Shown piece by piece: positions 1 to 6,750 of a stretch of 9,464 bases of DNA. Source of the DNA: Chthoniobacteraceae bacterium (GTDB lineage Bacteria > Verrucomicrobiota > Verrucomicrobiia > Chthoniobacterales > Chthoniobacteraceae); contig CANJYI010000082.1 in the NCBI GenBank assembly GCA_947478975.1, positions 1 through 9,464 on the forward strand, given 5' to 3'. The position numbers and the translations under genes are program-made. Each line of letters starts with the position of its first letter. Position 1 is the first letter of the stretch. The notes under the pieces are model-generated. The model saw only the letters and a program-made list of their open reading frames with translations. It was not told where the DNA came from and searched no databases.

Positions 1-159
1 ATGCTTCGGGAGGCTTACAAAAAAGAGGCTGCCCCTGTGCTCGGCTTTCTGGAAGAGCACGGCCCCCGGATGCCCCGAATCATGCTGCGCTACGCGATCG
101 AGCGGGTGCCAGCGACTGAGCGAAAATCGCTTCTAGAAAGATACAGGGGGCGCCCGTGA
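1..159 (+). CDS. DNA alkylation repair protein (AlkD-like), C-terminal fragment
   Basis: The reading frame is open from base 1 to the TGA at 157-159 and encodes 52 residues. The ATG at base 1 is probably internal, because the fragment looks like the last helices of a longer protein. The string MLREAYKK, then FLEEHG, MPRIMLRYAIER and a basic tail resemble the C-terminus of HEAT-repeat DNA glycosylases of the AlkD family, which remove alkylated bases from DNA. Family members are usually well over 200 residues, so most of the gene lies upstream of the window. The catalytic region is not visible, so activity cannot be judged. A possible terminator follows about 45 bases downstream. The identification rests on remembered family sequence and a short stretch, so it is likely but not certain. 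Confidence 0.7.
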   Translation: MLREAYKKEAAPVLGFLEEHGPRMPRIMLRYAIERVPATERKSLLERYRGRP

Positions 160-202
160 CGCATTGTCCCACGCCCGGAAAGTCCGTTTCAGTGCGGATC
201 TC

Positions 203-226
203 CAAGCCCCCGGGCGGCGGTTTTTT
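203..226 (+). terminator. Possible rho-independent terminator after the alkylation-repair gene
   Basis: A GC-rich stretch (AAGCC, a CCCGGGC centre, then GGCGG) is followed directly by six T residues at 221-226, about 45 bases after the TGA at 157-159. The T-run and position suit a terminator. The stem is short and imperfect, with several possible pairings, so the call is weak. Confidence 0.35.
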
Positions 227-408
227 ATCTCGCGGTGGGAGCGCTCTTTTTACTGCTGTTTCAGTCGCCAAAGGCAACTGGGCGGTTTTTGGGTCGGCTG
301 CCTTGGCTTGGGCTCTAACAATACGGATTTTGCCGAGGAATGCTCAGTGCAGTCGTTTGCCGAGGCACGATGTTCCTGCAAAAGACGTTCGCGGTTGCCC
401 TTTATGGG

Positions 409-443
409 TTCTTCTCATCTGGTAAACGTGTTTTTGAGAAGGA
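409..443 (+). promoter_or_regulatory. Inverted repeat pairing with the purine-rich stretch before the YdcF-like start
   Basis: TTCTTCTCA at 409-417 can pair with TGAGAAGGA at 435-443 (nine pairs, one of them G-U) across a 17-base loop. The right arm contains GAAGGA, the only Shine-Dalgarno-like sequence before the ATG at 460, although its spacing to that ATG is long at about 16 bases. If real, the hairpin would hide the ribosome-binding region. A 9-pair stem of this kind can arise by chance. Confidence 0.2.
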
Positions 444-459
444 CGCAGAAACTTTTCCT

Positions 460-1245
460 ATGATGACTCCCGCACTGATGCTTCAAAAAACGGCCGGTTT
501 TTTAATGATGCCCGCTGGCCTTCTCTGGCTGGGTTTGATTGTAGCCACCATTTTGGCGTTGCGGCGGGGAGGTAGGCTCGGGGGCGGCGGACGCTGGCGG
601 GAGGCGTTCCCCCAAGTTTTGCTCACCATCGGCTACACGGTGGCCGGAAACATCCATGTGGGCCATGCCCTGATGCGGCGCCTGGAGGCCGAGTTGCCCA
701 ACCTCGGGGAGACGCCGTCCCCGGGCTTTGATGCGGCATGCGTTTTTGGCGGTGCGACGGAGGTGGATTCCTTCGGGCGCCCCCAACTGGCCTGCAGTGG
801 CGACCGGGTGATGGCGGCGGCAAGGCTCTACCACGCCGGGTTGGCGCGGGTGTTGGTGGCCAGCGGGGTGTCCGAGGATGACCCCGCCGGTCCGCGGAAT
901 CTCGGCACTGAGGCCCGCACGCTGTGGCTTTCTGTGGGAGTCCCGGAGAGCGCAATCTGGGTGGTTGAGACTCCGTGCCGGGTCACCAAGGAGGAGGTCG
1001 CTGCCTTTCGGGCGCTCAAGGAAAGCAAGGGCTGGACGCGGGTGGCCTTGGTGAGTTCCGCCTGGCATTTGCCGCGCATCCAGCGACTGGCCAAGCGGGC
1101 CGGGCTCGAAGGCATCCCCTATGGAAGCGACTGGCGTGGGCGGCACCACGTGTTTCAATGGCAGGACTGCGTTCCCCAGGGGGCTGGCTTCTGGCGGGTG
1201 AACCTGGCTGCTTGGGAATTTGTGGGGCGTCTGGCGGGCCGTTGA
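460..1245 (+). CDS. YdcF/ElyC-like (DUF218) membrane-anchored protein
   Basis: The 261-residue product belongs to the DUF218 (YdcF/SanA/ElyC) family, whose characterised members affect envelope and peptidoglycan-precursor homeostasis; the exact reaction is generally unknown. One hydrophobic helix lies at about residues 12-33, followed by a basic Gly/Arg-rich turn and a second weaker hydrophobic stretch near 53-68. The DUF218 core then runs from about 91 to 225: CVFGGA near 94-99, GDRVMAAARLYHAG near 114-127, ASGV near 134-137, a conserved Glu at 151 in GTEA, and VSSAWHLPR near 198-206, the counterpart of the family TSAYHMPR-type motif. The frame stays open upstream to 340, but residues before the ATGATG at 460/463 do not look like family sequence. 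The ATG at 478 (MLQKTAGFLMMP) is also reasonable, since ElyC-type proteins often begin just before the first membrane helix. The next gene starts 62 bases downstream. Confidence 0.8.
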   Translation: MMTPALMLQKTAGFLMMPAGLLWLGLIVATILALRRGGRLGGGGRWREAFPQVLLTIGYTVAGNIHVGHALMRRLEAELPNLGETPSPGFDAACVFGGATEVDSFGRPQLACSGDRVMAAARLYHAGLARVLVASGVSEDDPAGPRNLGTEARTLWLSVGVPESAIWVVETPCRVTKEEVAAFRALKESKGWTRVALVSSAWHLPRIQRLAKRAGLEGIPYGSDWRGRHHVFQWQDCVPQGAGFWRVNLAAWEFVGRLAGR

Positions 1246-1294
1246 GCCCGCGGCGAGCGGGGGGGCTTGCTTGCGCGCGGGCGTTTGTTTTAAT

Positions 1295-1299
1295 AAGGG
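1295..1299 (+). promoter_or_regulatory. Ribosome-binding site of the lactonase-family gene
   Basis: AAGGG lies eight bases before the ATG at 1308. It supports that start over the much longer open frame beginning at 975, whose first 111 codons overlap the YdcF-like gene in another frame. Confidence 0.6.
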
Positions 1300-1307
1300 C
1301 TACCCCT

Positions 1308-2447
1308 ATGAAGCGCCACCTCCTCCCCCTAGCGTCCCTGCTCATCACCGGCTCGGCTTTTGCCCAAGACAGCCAGCTGGTTTACTTCGGCACCTACACC
1401 AATCCGACTTCCGGCAGCAAAGGGGTGTATGTTTCCCGCTTCAACGCGGCCAGCGGAGAGCTTTCGAAGCCTGAACTCGCCGCGGAAACCTTGAGCCCGA
1501 GTTTTGTTGCGTTGCATCCCAACGGGAAGTTCCTTTACGCAGTCGGGGAGCAGGGGGGAGCCCAAAAGAAATCGGGGGCGCTCAGCGCTTTCCGGATCGG
1601 GATGCCGGGTGGAAAACTTGAGTTGATAAACCAGGTGGACACAGGCGGAGCCGGTCCCTGTTATGTGAGTCTCGACAAGACTGCGAAGGTCGCGATGACC
1701 GCGCAGTATGGTGCAGGAAGTGTGTCTTCCTTCCGGGTGGGGGACGACGGAGTGCTCAGCAGCGCGGTGACGGTCATCCAGCACCAGGGTTCCGGCGCCG
1801 ACCCAAAGCGGCAGGCGGGGCCACACGCCCACTCGATTCGCATGGCGCCGGACAACCGGTACGCTGTGGCGTGTGACCTGGGTCTCGACAAGGTGCTCAT
1901 CTACCGGGTCGACCTTGCCACGGGCGAATTGGTTTCACACGGCTTCGGCACCGTGCCTCCCGGGTCTGGACCGCGGCACCTGGCGTTTCATCCCAACGGC
2001 CACTTTGCCTTTGTGAACAACGAGATGAAGATGACGGTGAGCACCATGGCCTATGACGGGGCCAAGGGCGCGCTGACTTTGGTGGATACGGTCTCCACTT
2101 TGCCGGCGGAAGACCGCGGCATGGCCGGACTGAGCACGGCTGAGACGCTGGTGCATCCCAGCGGCAAGTTTGTATATGTGTCCAACCGGGGGCACGACAC
2201 GATCGCGGTGCTGCGGTGTGACGCGGCCACGGGCAAGCTGACCCTGGTGGCGAACGTAAAGACCGAGGGCCGTACCCCCCGCAATTTCGCGCTCGATCTG
2301 ACGGGCAAGTGGATGATCGCCGGACACCAGGACGGCAACTCCGCTGCAGTTTTCAAGGTGGATCCCGAAACGGGCATTCCCAAGTTCACGGGCGCGCGTG
2401 TTGAGGTTGGCGCCCCGGTTTGCGTCCGGTTTCTTGCGCTGCCATAG
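1308..2447 (+). CDS. Secreted lactonase-family beta-propeller (6-phosphogluconolactonase-like)
   Basis: The 379-residue product fits the lactonase family PF10282, a seven-bladed beta-propeller fold that includes 6-phosphogluconolactonases of the E. coli Pgl type and many paralogues of unproven substrate. Residues 1-19 form a signal peptide (basic MKRH, hydrophobic core, AFA before QD), so the mature protein should be exported. Cytoplasmic pentose-phosphate Pgl has no signal peptide, so a sugar-lactone or unrelated extracytoplasmic role is more likely here. Family signatures are clear: LVYFGTYT at 24-31, SPSFVALHPNGKFLYAV at about 63-79, GPHAHS at 171-176, GPRHLAFHPNG at 221-231, the GKFVYVSNRGHD blade at 286-297 and TPRNFALD at 323-330. 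Length is typical of exported members. The start is set by the signal peptide and the AAGGG upstream. It is in the same direction as its neighbours but separated by 62 and 36 bases, so co-transcription is possible but not shown. Confidence 0.88.
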   Translation: MKRHLLPLASLLITGSAFAQDSQLVYFGTYTNPTSGSKGVYVSRFNAASGELSKPELAAETLSPSFVALHPNGKFLYAVGEQGGAQKKSGALSAFRIGMPGGKLELINQVDTGGAGPCYVSLDKTAKVAMTAQYGAGSVSSFRVGDDGVLSSAVTVIQHQGSGADPKRQAGPHAHSIRMAPDNRYAVACDLGLDKVLIYRVDLATGELVSHGFGTVPPGSGPRHLAFHPNGHFAFVNNEMKMTVSTMAYDGAKGALTLVDTVSTLPAEDRGMAGLSTAETLVHPSGKFVYVSNRGHDTIAVLRCDAATGKLTLVANVKTEGRTPRNFALDLTGKWMIAGHQDGNSAAVFKVDPETGIPKFTGARVEVGAPVCVRFLALP

Positions 2448-2464
2448 GCTTCGCTGCATGGCAG
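2439..2464 (+). repeat. 7-bp inverted repeat over the lactonase stop codon
   Basis: CTGCCAT at 2439-2445 and ATGGCAG at 2458-2464 are perfect inverted copies around a 12-base loop, and the TAG stop (2445-2447) sits at the base of the loop. No T-run follows, so it is not a standard intrinsic terminator. It could stabilise the transcript end or be chance. Confidence 0.3.
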
Positions 2465-2483
2465 GGTCTGTGAAGCGGGCGGG

Positions 2484-4025
2484 ATGATTGTGAAAGGGCA
2501 GCCTCCGGACAGCGCCGGACAGCGCGAGGGTACGGCGCAGTGGCGGCGGAGGATGAGGCTAGCCGGATTTCTTGCTGTTTTGGGCACGGGATGGGGGGAT
2601 ACTGGAAGTCCGGCGGCGGCGCAGGGTGGACCGGCGGAAATGGAGCCAAGGGCGCAAGAGTTGTGGGAACGCGCCCGTGGACAGCTGGGGCAGGGGGACG
2701 ACTTTAGTGCGGCGGCCTCGGCGGAGGAGTTGCTTCGTGAATTAGGATTGCCCTTGCCGGTGATCCAGGGCGCCTGGCGGATGGTGGCCCGGGGGTACGC
2801 ACTTTACGGGACGCCGGCGGGCTGGGCCAAGGTGCGGGTTGCCTCGGAGGCGCTGCTGGAAATGCCAGGGCTTCCGGCGGAGTGGCGTGTGGAGGCGTTG
2901 CGGGACGCGGCGTCGGCTGCGGTGGAGTTGCGGATGCATACGGGGGCGGAGCTTGTTCAGAGGGCGCTTCTTGCAGAGCCGCGGATCGGCTTGTTGGAGC
3001 GCGAACGGGTCCGGTTGGGATTGGCGCGTTCACTTTGGGCGCAGCGTGCCTTCGCGGAATGTCGCGAAACGCTCGAGCAGATGGGGGCGGCGTTCTCGGG
3101 GATGGACGGGGGAGACTGGTCGGGGCGCCGCCAACAGCTGGAGGAGTTGCGGGCGCAGAGGCAGTTGCTTTTGGGCAAGTGTTTGCTGGAAGAGGGTGAG
3201 GGCTTGGGAGCCCGTCTCGCACTCACGGAGGTCGCAAAAATGCCGGGGCAGACCTCCGTTTCTAACCCGGCGCGCGAGGCGGCCAGTCTTTTACACCGGG
3301 AGGCAGGGACCGGCGGGCCGCGCCGTATTCAACGTGTCTTGTTTGTTGGTTCGAGCCACACGATCCGGGGAAACGTGCCGTGTTTGGTGGAGCAAATCGC
3401 CGCCTCGGCTCCGCCAGAGCGGGTGCGCATCGTGGCGGGGGAACAAACGCGCATGGGTACGGGAATGCGCGGACACTGGAACGACGGGCGGGCGCATGAC
3501 ACGGCGCGCGGGAAAATCGCCGCCGGCGGCTGGGACACGGTGGTGGTGGAGACGTTTTACCGGACGAGCCGCGAGGAGTTGCTTGGGTTGGGAAGCGGTT
3601 ATGCAGAGGAGGTGCTGCGGGGTGGGGCGCGCCTGTTGATTTACGAGACGCCTGTGGCGAAGGCGATTGAGTATCCGGCCGCGTATGAGGCGCATCATCG
3701 GACGAACGTGTGGCTCGCGGAGCGTCTGGGGTCGGGTGTCGCACCGTGTGTGAAGGCGTGGATGGGGGTCCTTGGCGAGCGGCCCGAGCAGCGGGCTTTG
3801 GATGGGTTGTATGCCGACTGGATTCACGCGAGTGCGCGGGGGGCGTACTTGTCCGCGTGCTGCCTGTACGCGGCGTTGAGCGGCGATTCGCCGGAGGGGC
3901 TTTGGGCGCCGCCGGGACTGCTCTCGGCGTCTGAGGCGCTGGAGTATCAGCGCTCGGCGTGGCGGGCGTTCAAGGAGACCTGCCAGGAGTTGGAGCAGGC
4001 GCGCCGCGGGAATGCGGGGCGCTGA
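2484..4025 (+). CDS. TPR-like / SGNH-hydrolase-like two-part protein, probably exported
   Basis: The 513-residue product has two parts. After an N-terminal hydrophobic stretch (RRRMRLAGFLAVLG, residues 21-34, ending in an Ala-rich AAAQ near 44-47) that looks like a signal peptide, residues of about 55-275 are Ala/Leu/Glu/Arg-rich amphipathic helices typical of TPR-like solenoids. From about 283 an SGNH-hydrolase-like domain begins: RVLFVGSSHT places the likely nucleophile Ser at 291 (Gly-x-Ser block I), and DWIHAS supplies Asp445 and His448, followed by GAYLSACCLYAALSG as in SGNH proteins with a D-x-x-H block V. The usual GxND block III is not obvious; the strand WDTVVVETFYRTS (350-362) is in that place. 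Such enzymes cleave esters on carbohydrates or lipids, but the substrate here is unknown. The ATG at 2553 (residue 24) would place the signal peptide at the N-terminus and may be the true start; the Shine-Dalgarno for 2484 is weak. The gene converges with the minus-strand operon. Confidence 0.7.
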   Translation: MIVKGQPPDSAGQREGTAQWRRRMRLAGFLAVLGTGWGDTGSPAAAQGGPAEMEPRAQELWERARGQLGQGDDFSAAASAEELLRELGLPLPVIQGAWRMVARGYALYGTPAGWAKVRVASEALLEMPGLPAEWRVEALRDAASAAVELRMHTGAELVQRALLAEPRIGLLERERVRLGLARSLWAQRAFAECRETLEQMGAAFSGMDGGDWSGRRQQLEELRAQRQLLLGKCLLEEGEGLGARLALTEVAKMPGQTSVSNPAREAASLLHREAGTGGPRRIQRVLFVGSSHTIRGNVPCLVEQIAASAPPERVRIVAGEQTRMGTGMRGHWNDGRAHDTARGKIAAGGWDTVVVETFYRTSREELLGLGSGYAEEVLRGGARLLIYETPVAKAIEYPAAYEAHHRTNVWLAERLGSGVAPCVKAWMGVLGERPEQRALDGLYADWIHASARGAYLSACCLYAALSGDSPEGLWAPPGLLSASEALEYQRSAWRAFKETCQELEQARRGNAGR

Positions 4026-4055
4026 GAAAGAGGGACGCGGAGGCGGGGCGGAGGC

Positions 4056-4076
4056 ACCGGGCCCTGTCCGGCCGGT
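4056..4076. repeat. Inverted repeat in the convergent gap
   Basis: The 67 bases between two converging genes contain ACCGG at 4056-4060 and CCGGT at 4072-4076 around an 11-base GC-rich loop. A hairpin here could serve transcription from either side, but no T-run follows on either strand. The rest of the gap is purine-rich with nothing else recognisable. Confidence 0.25.
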
Positions 4077-4092
4077 CTGAAGGACGGTTTGC

Positions 4093-4848
4093 TCAGAGTT
4101 TCGCGAGGGCGTCTTTCCCTCTGAGCTTCGTATTGGGATCGTCCTTTTCCTTGTCGGGGAGTGAAAGGCCCTTGGAGATCTCATCACGAGCCAGGTCTTT
4201 TTTGTTCAAGGCGGCGTACGTCCTGCCCAGTTCGATACGGTGCGAAACCTTGTTCGGGGAGAGGGACACGGCTTTCTGAAAAAAGGCCTCGGCCTGTTCA
4301 AAGGAGGCGGCTGGCAGGCTGCCGTAGATGAGCTTGACCACGGCCCGCAGGAACGGGCTGATGCTGGCCATCTCGTAGTTCCATGCGCCGATGACGTGGT
4401 GTGCGTAAGAGTTGGATGGCTCCAGTTCGAGGGCTTTTTCGGCGTGTTCCTTGACCAGCTTTGAGTGGCCAATTTTGGCTTTGCTGTCCAGATAGGGCGC
4501 GAGCCTGCCGCAGGTGATCGCCATCGAGAGTTGGGCCTTGGCGCTCTTGGGATTGAGCGTGGCTGCGCGCTTTGCGTACTCGAGGGCCGCCTGGGCCAGC
4601 CGCTTCTGTTCCTCCTTTGAAGCTGTGTCGACCATCGACTCGTCGTGGGTTTTGGCCAGGCGGCAGAGGATCTCCACGTTGTTAGGGTCCAACTTGTCGG
4701 CCTCGAGAAACACCGCCATGGCTTCGGCGCTCTTGAACTGCGCGTCGAGCCGGTCCCCCTTTTTGACGAGCTCGTCGGCCGGCCCGGCCAGCGCAAGGCA
4801 ACTGGAGGCGGCGAAGGAAAGAAGCGAAAGGAAGGATTGCGGTTTCAT
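4093..4848 (-). CDS. Exported RMDN-like tetratricopeptide-repeat protein
   Basis: The 251-residue product begins with a signal peptide (MKPQSFLSLLSFAASSCLALA, likely cleaved after residue 21 before GPADE). The Cys at 17 is not followed by a typical lipobox, so a lipoprotein is unlikely. The mature part is a chain of TPR-like helical hairpins: GDRLDAQFKSAEAMAVFLEA (31-50), NNVEILCRLAKTHDES (56-71), QAALEYAKRAATLNP (86-100), KEHAEKALELEPSNSYAHH (133-151), AEAFFQKAVSLSPNK (186-200) and IELGRTYAALNKKDLARDEI (205-224). The order and the segment AWNYEMASISPFLRAVVKLIYGS (155-177) resemble the regulator-of-microtubule-dynamics (RMDN) group, which has many bacterial members of unknown function. It probably acts in the periplasm as a scaffold or partner; no catalytic residues are seen. 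It is last in the operon, 13 bases after the methyltransferase stop, with no clear Shine-Dalgarno, so translation may depend on the upstream gene. The ATG sits directly before the signal peptide. Confidence 0.8.
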   Translation of the reverse strand: MKPQSFLSLLSFAASSCLALAGPADELVKKGDRLDAQFKSAEAMAVFLEADKLDPNNVEILCRLAKTHDESMVDTASKEEQKRLAQAALEYAKRAATLNPKSAKAQLSMAITCGRLAPYLDSKAKIGHSKLVKEHAEKALELEPSNSYAHHVIGAWNYEMASISPFLRAVVKLIYGSLPAASFEQAEAFFQKAVSLSPNKVSHRIELGRTYAALNKKDLARDEISKGLSLPDKEKDDPNTKLRGKDALAKL

Positions 4849-4861
4849 CAGTGGGGATGGT

Positions 4862-5908
4862 TTAGCCCTTCGGTGTGCCCGGGTTCACAAACAGATAGTG
4901 GGAGACGATCCACTCCTCGCCGTCGTGGAAGTTCCAGAGCTCCGCGCACGCCATGAAGAAAACACGCCAGTAGACCCACCAGCGTTGGGTGGCTCTTGCG
5001 CCGTAGGTTTCGGCAAAGAGCGGCCAGATCTCGGCCCGGTGTGCGTCCATGTTCGAGAGCCACGCCTCTGCCGTCTTGGCGTAATGGGTCCCGGAAACCG
5101 CCCAGTGTTGCTCGATCCGAAGGTGGTCCTGAAAGTAGAGCAGCAGGTCGTTGCTGGGCATCTGGCCGCCGGCAAAAAAGTAGCGGGTCATCCAGTCCGA
5201 GGCGTCCCGGTCTTCGTAGTGATAGGCCACTTCCCGGTGCGTAAAGATGTGGACGAAAAGCTTCCCGCCGGGCACCAGCCAGGACGCAACTTTGCCCAGA
5301 AGCAGTTCGTAGTTTTTCATGTGCTCGAACATCTCCACCGAAACCACACGGTCGAAACGGTTCGGGGTTTCAAAAACGTTCATATCTGCGGTGATGATCG
5401 TCAGGTTGCCCAGACCACGGCGCTTTGCCTCCGCGTCGATGTGCTCTTTCTGCGTCCTGGAATTGGAGACGCCGGTGATCTGGGCGTTTGGATAGTGTTC
5501 GGCCATCCAGAGCGAGAGGGAGCCCCAGCCGCAGCCTAGTTCCAGAATGCGCTGGCCGTCGGCGAGCTCGGCACGGGCACACGTGAGCCCGAGCATGCGC
5601 TCTTCGGCCTGGTCGAGGGTGTGCACGCCGGAGTCCCAGTAGCCCGAACTGTATTTGAGCCGCTTGCCGAGGGAGAGCTGGTAAAAGCGGGTGGGCACCT
5701 CGTAGTGCTGTTCGTTTGCGGCCTGGGTCTGCACTGCGATGGGGCTCTTCTTGAGACCGGCAATGTGCGCCAACAGGGCGGCCCTGCGGGCCTCGGTGTT
5801 CCCGTTGAGCTTCTCTCCGAGGGTCTGGCGCAAGAGCCGGCGGATGCCGATCCGAATCAGAAAGTCGGGGAGCGCGTTTGTTTCCAGCAGTTGGTCGATA
5901 AAGCTCAT
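4862..5908 (-). CDS. CFA-synthase-like SAM-dependent methyltransferase (short form)
   Basis: The 348-residue product is a class I SAM methyltransferase of the CFA-synthase superfamily. Motif I for SAM binding is ILELGCGWGS at 121-130. Other family landmarks are QHYEVPTRFYQLSLG (67-81), the YSSGYW segment (86-91), VSVEMFEHM (189-197), LFVHIFTH (217-224) and THYAKTAEAW (274-283). Compared with E. coli CFA synthase as I recall it, the bicarbonate-ligand positions are Ser88 (Cys139 in E. coli), Glu195 (Glu239), His220 (His266) and Tyr276 (Tyr317). It keeps the Glu-His pair that the longer paralogue in this operon has lost. The N-terminal domain of classical CFA synthases is largely missing; the first 65 residues are short helices, as in the coclaurine N-methyltransferase-like branch. 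The substrate could be an acyl chain or a small amine; the operon favours a lipid. Its ATG overlaps the TGA of the DUF1295 gene (ATGA), so the two are translationally coupled. Confidence 0.85.
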   Translation of the reverse strand: MSFIDQLLETNALPDFLIRIGIRRLLRQTLGEKLNGNTEARRAALLAHIAGLKKSPIAVQTQAANEQHYEVPTRFYQLSLGKRLKYSSGYWDSGVHTLDQAEERMLGLTCARAELADGQRILELGCGWGSLSLWMAEHYPNAQITGVSNSRTQKEHIDAEAKRRGLGNLTIITADMNVFETPNRFDRVVSVEMFEHMKNYELLLGKVASWLVPGGKLFVHIFTHREVAYHYEDRDASDWMTRYFFAGGQMPSNDLLLYFQDHLRIEQHWAVSGTHYAKTAEAWLSNMDAHRAEIWPLFAETYGARATQRWWVYWRVFFMACAELWNFHDGEEWIVSHYLFVNPGTPKG

Positions 5909-6711
5909 GAGAGGGACGGGTTGGATTGCGGGGAGGCCGGCGGTTTCTTAAACCACGGAACAAAGGCGCTGGTGGTGCGCTGGTACTCGCGGTAGGCGTC
6001 GCCCTTGCTTTTGAGCGCGTATTCCTCGGTCAACGGGATGCCGGTGACGCGGAGCAGGAAGTAGAGCATCAGGAGGGGACAGACCAAGCAGATCCAGCCC
6101 CAGGGCGAGGCCAGCGCGGCGAGGGCAAAGCCGCACCAGAGCAGCGCCTCAAAGAAGTAGTTGGGATGCCGCGAATAATTCCAGAGGCCGACTTGGCACA
6201 CCCCGCCCTTGTTCCGTGGATCGTTTTTGAACGCCTGCATCTGGCGGTCGGCGGTGCTTTCCCCGAGCAGTGCGATTGCGGCCACGGCCAGTCCGGCCAG
6301 TTCGAGCGGATGGAACTCTGGGGCGGGGTTGAACGCGGCCAGCAGGAAGGGGAGCGAAAAAAGGACGACCAGAACCGCCTGCATTTCAAAAAAGAGCAGG
6401 AACATCCATGGGCCTTTCCAGCGGTCCCGCAATGCCTCGTAGCGGACGTCTTCCTGCGGATGGTGGCGCAGAACGCGCAGGAGAATGTAGGTGCCAAGGC
6501 GAACGCTCCAGACAACGCCTAGAGCGACGAAGGCGGCCTTTCTCGGCAAGGCGCCTGGGGCGTTCCACGCGTAGAGCGGGGCTAGCACAGCGACGCCGTA
6601 GGAGAAGGCGACGTCGAGAAAACTGTAGTTTTTGATGCGCACACACAGCGCCCAGCAGAGAGCGAAGGCGACGATGCAAAGGAGCGAACCGAGTCCCAGA
6701 AGAGGCAGCAT
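5905..6711 (-). CDS. DUF1295 / steroid 5-alpha-reductase-like membrane protein
   Basis: The 268-residue product is a polytopic membrane protein with hydrophobic segments near 3-24, 35-50, 57-80, 102-127, 136-150 and 187-222. Its C-terminal half has the hallmark motifs of the DUF1295/steroid 5-alpha-reductase C-terminal family: ESTADRQMQAFK (151-162), GLWNYSRHPNYFFE (175-188) and TEEYALKSKGDAYREYQRTTSAFVPWF (228-254). In related proteins these residues bind a nicotinamide or SAM cofactor at the membrane face. Characterised relatives reduce C=C bonds in lipids or sterols or methylate carboxyl groups, so reduction of an unsaturated lipid intermediate is a reasonable inference, not shown. The gene lies 39 bases after the DUF1475 gene and overlaps the next methyltransferase by four bases. 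I see no clear Shine-Dalgarno before its ATG. Length is normal for the family and all key motifs are present. Confidence 0.87.
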   Translation of the reverse strand: MLPLLGLGSLLCIVAFALCWALCVRIKNYSFLDVAFSYGVAVLAPLYAWNAPGALPRKAAFVALGVVWSVRLGTYILLRVLRHHPQEDVRYEALRDRWKGPWMFLLFFEMQAVLVVLFSLPFLLAAFNPAPEFHPLELAGLAVAAIALLGESTADRQMQAFKNDPRNKGGVCQVGLWNYSRHPNYFFEALLWCGFALAALASPWGWICLVCPLLMLYFLLRVTGIPLTEEYALKSKGDAYREYQRTTSAFVPWFKKPPASPQSNPSLS

Positions 6712-6750
6712 GAGAAGGAGCGGGGCGGGGCTTGTGGAGAGCGGTTCCGC

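Larger units (their letters stand above)
160..459. other. Intergenic stretch with no convincing gene
   Basis: About 300 bases separate the alkylation-repair gene from the YdcF-like gene. The stretch is less GC-rich than its neighbours and has several T-runs. Open frames cross it, including one starting with GTG at 156 that overlaps the preceding stop and one starting with TTG at 164. Their translations are rich in Arg, Cys and Trp in no recognisable pattern, and both run through the putative terminator, so I do not call them genes. It holds a possible terminator near 203-226 and an inverted repeat at 409-443 just before the next gene. The promoter of the YdcF-like gene is probably here, but I see no strong -35/-10 pair. 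Confidence 0.5.

Noticed and set aside
340..459. Longer N-terminus for the YdcF-like gene from ATG 340
   Set aside because: The extra 40 residues do not resemble the family, which normally begins just before the first membrane helix found after 460.
156..463. Two overlapping plus-strand open frames, one from GTG 156 (overlapping the previous TGA) and one from TTG 164
   Set aside because: The GTGA overlap is suggestive of coupling, but the products have no recognisable family, an odd composition, and run through a putative terminator.
1267..1294. Promoter-like pair TTGCTT (1267-1272) and TTTAAT (1289-1294) with 16-base spacing before the lactonase gene
   Set aside because: Transcription would start about seven bases before the ATG and leave out the AAGGG ribosome-binding site; the -35 match is also poor.
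975..1307. 111-residue N-terminal extension of the lactonase-family gene
   Set aside because: It overlaps the YdcF-like gene in another frame, and a signal peptide plus ribosome-binding site mark the start at 1308.
4514..5539. 341-codon open frame on the plus strand
   Set aside because: It lies opposite the TPR and methyltransferase genes and gives no family-like protein; it is a shadow of high GC content.
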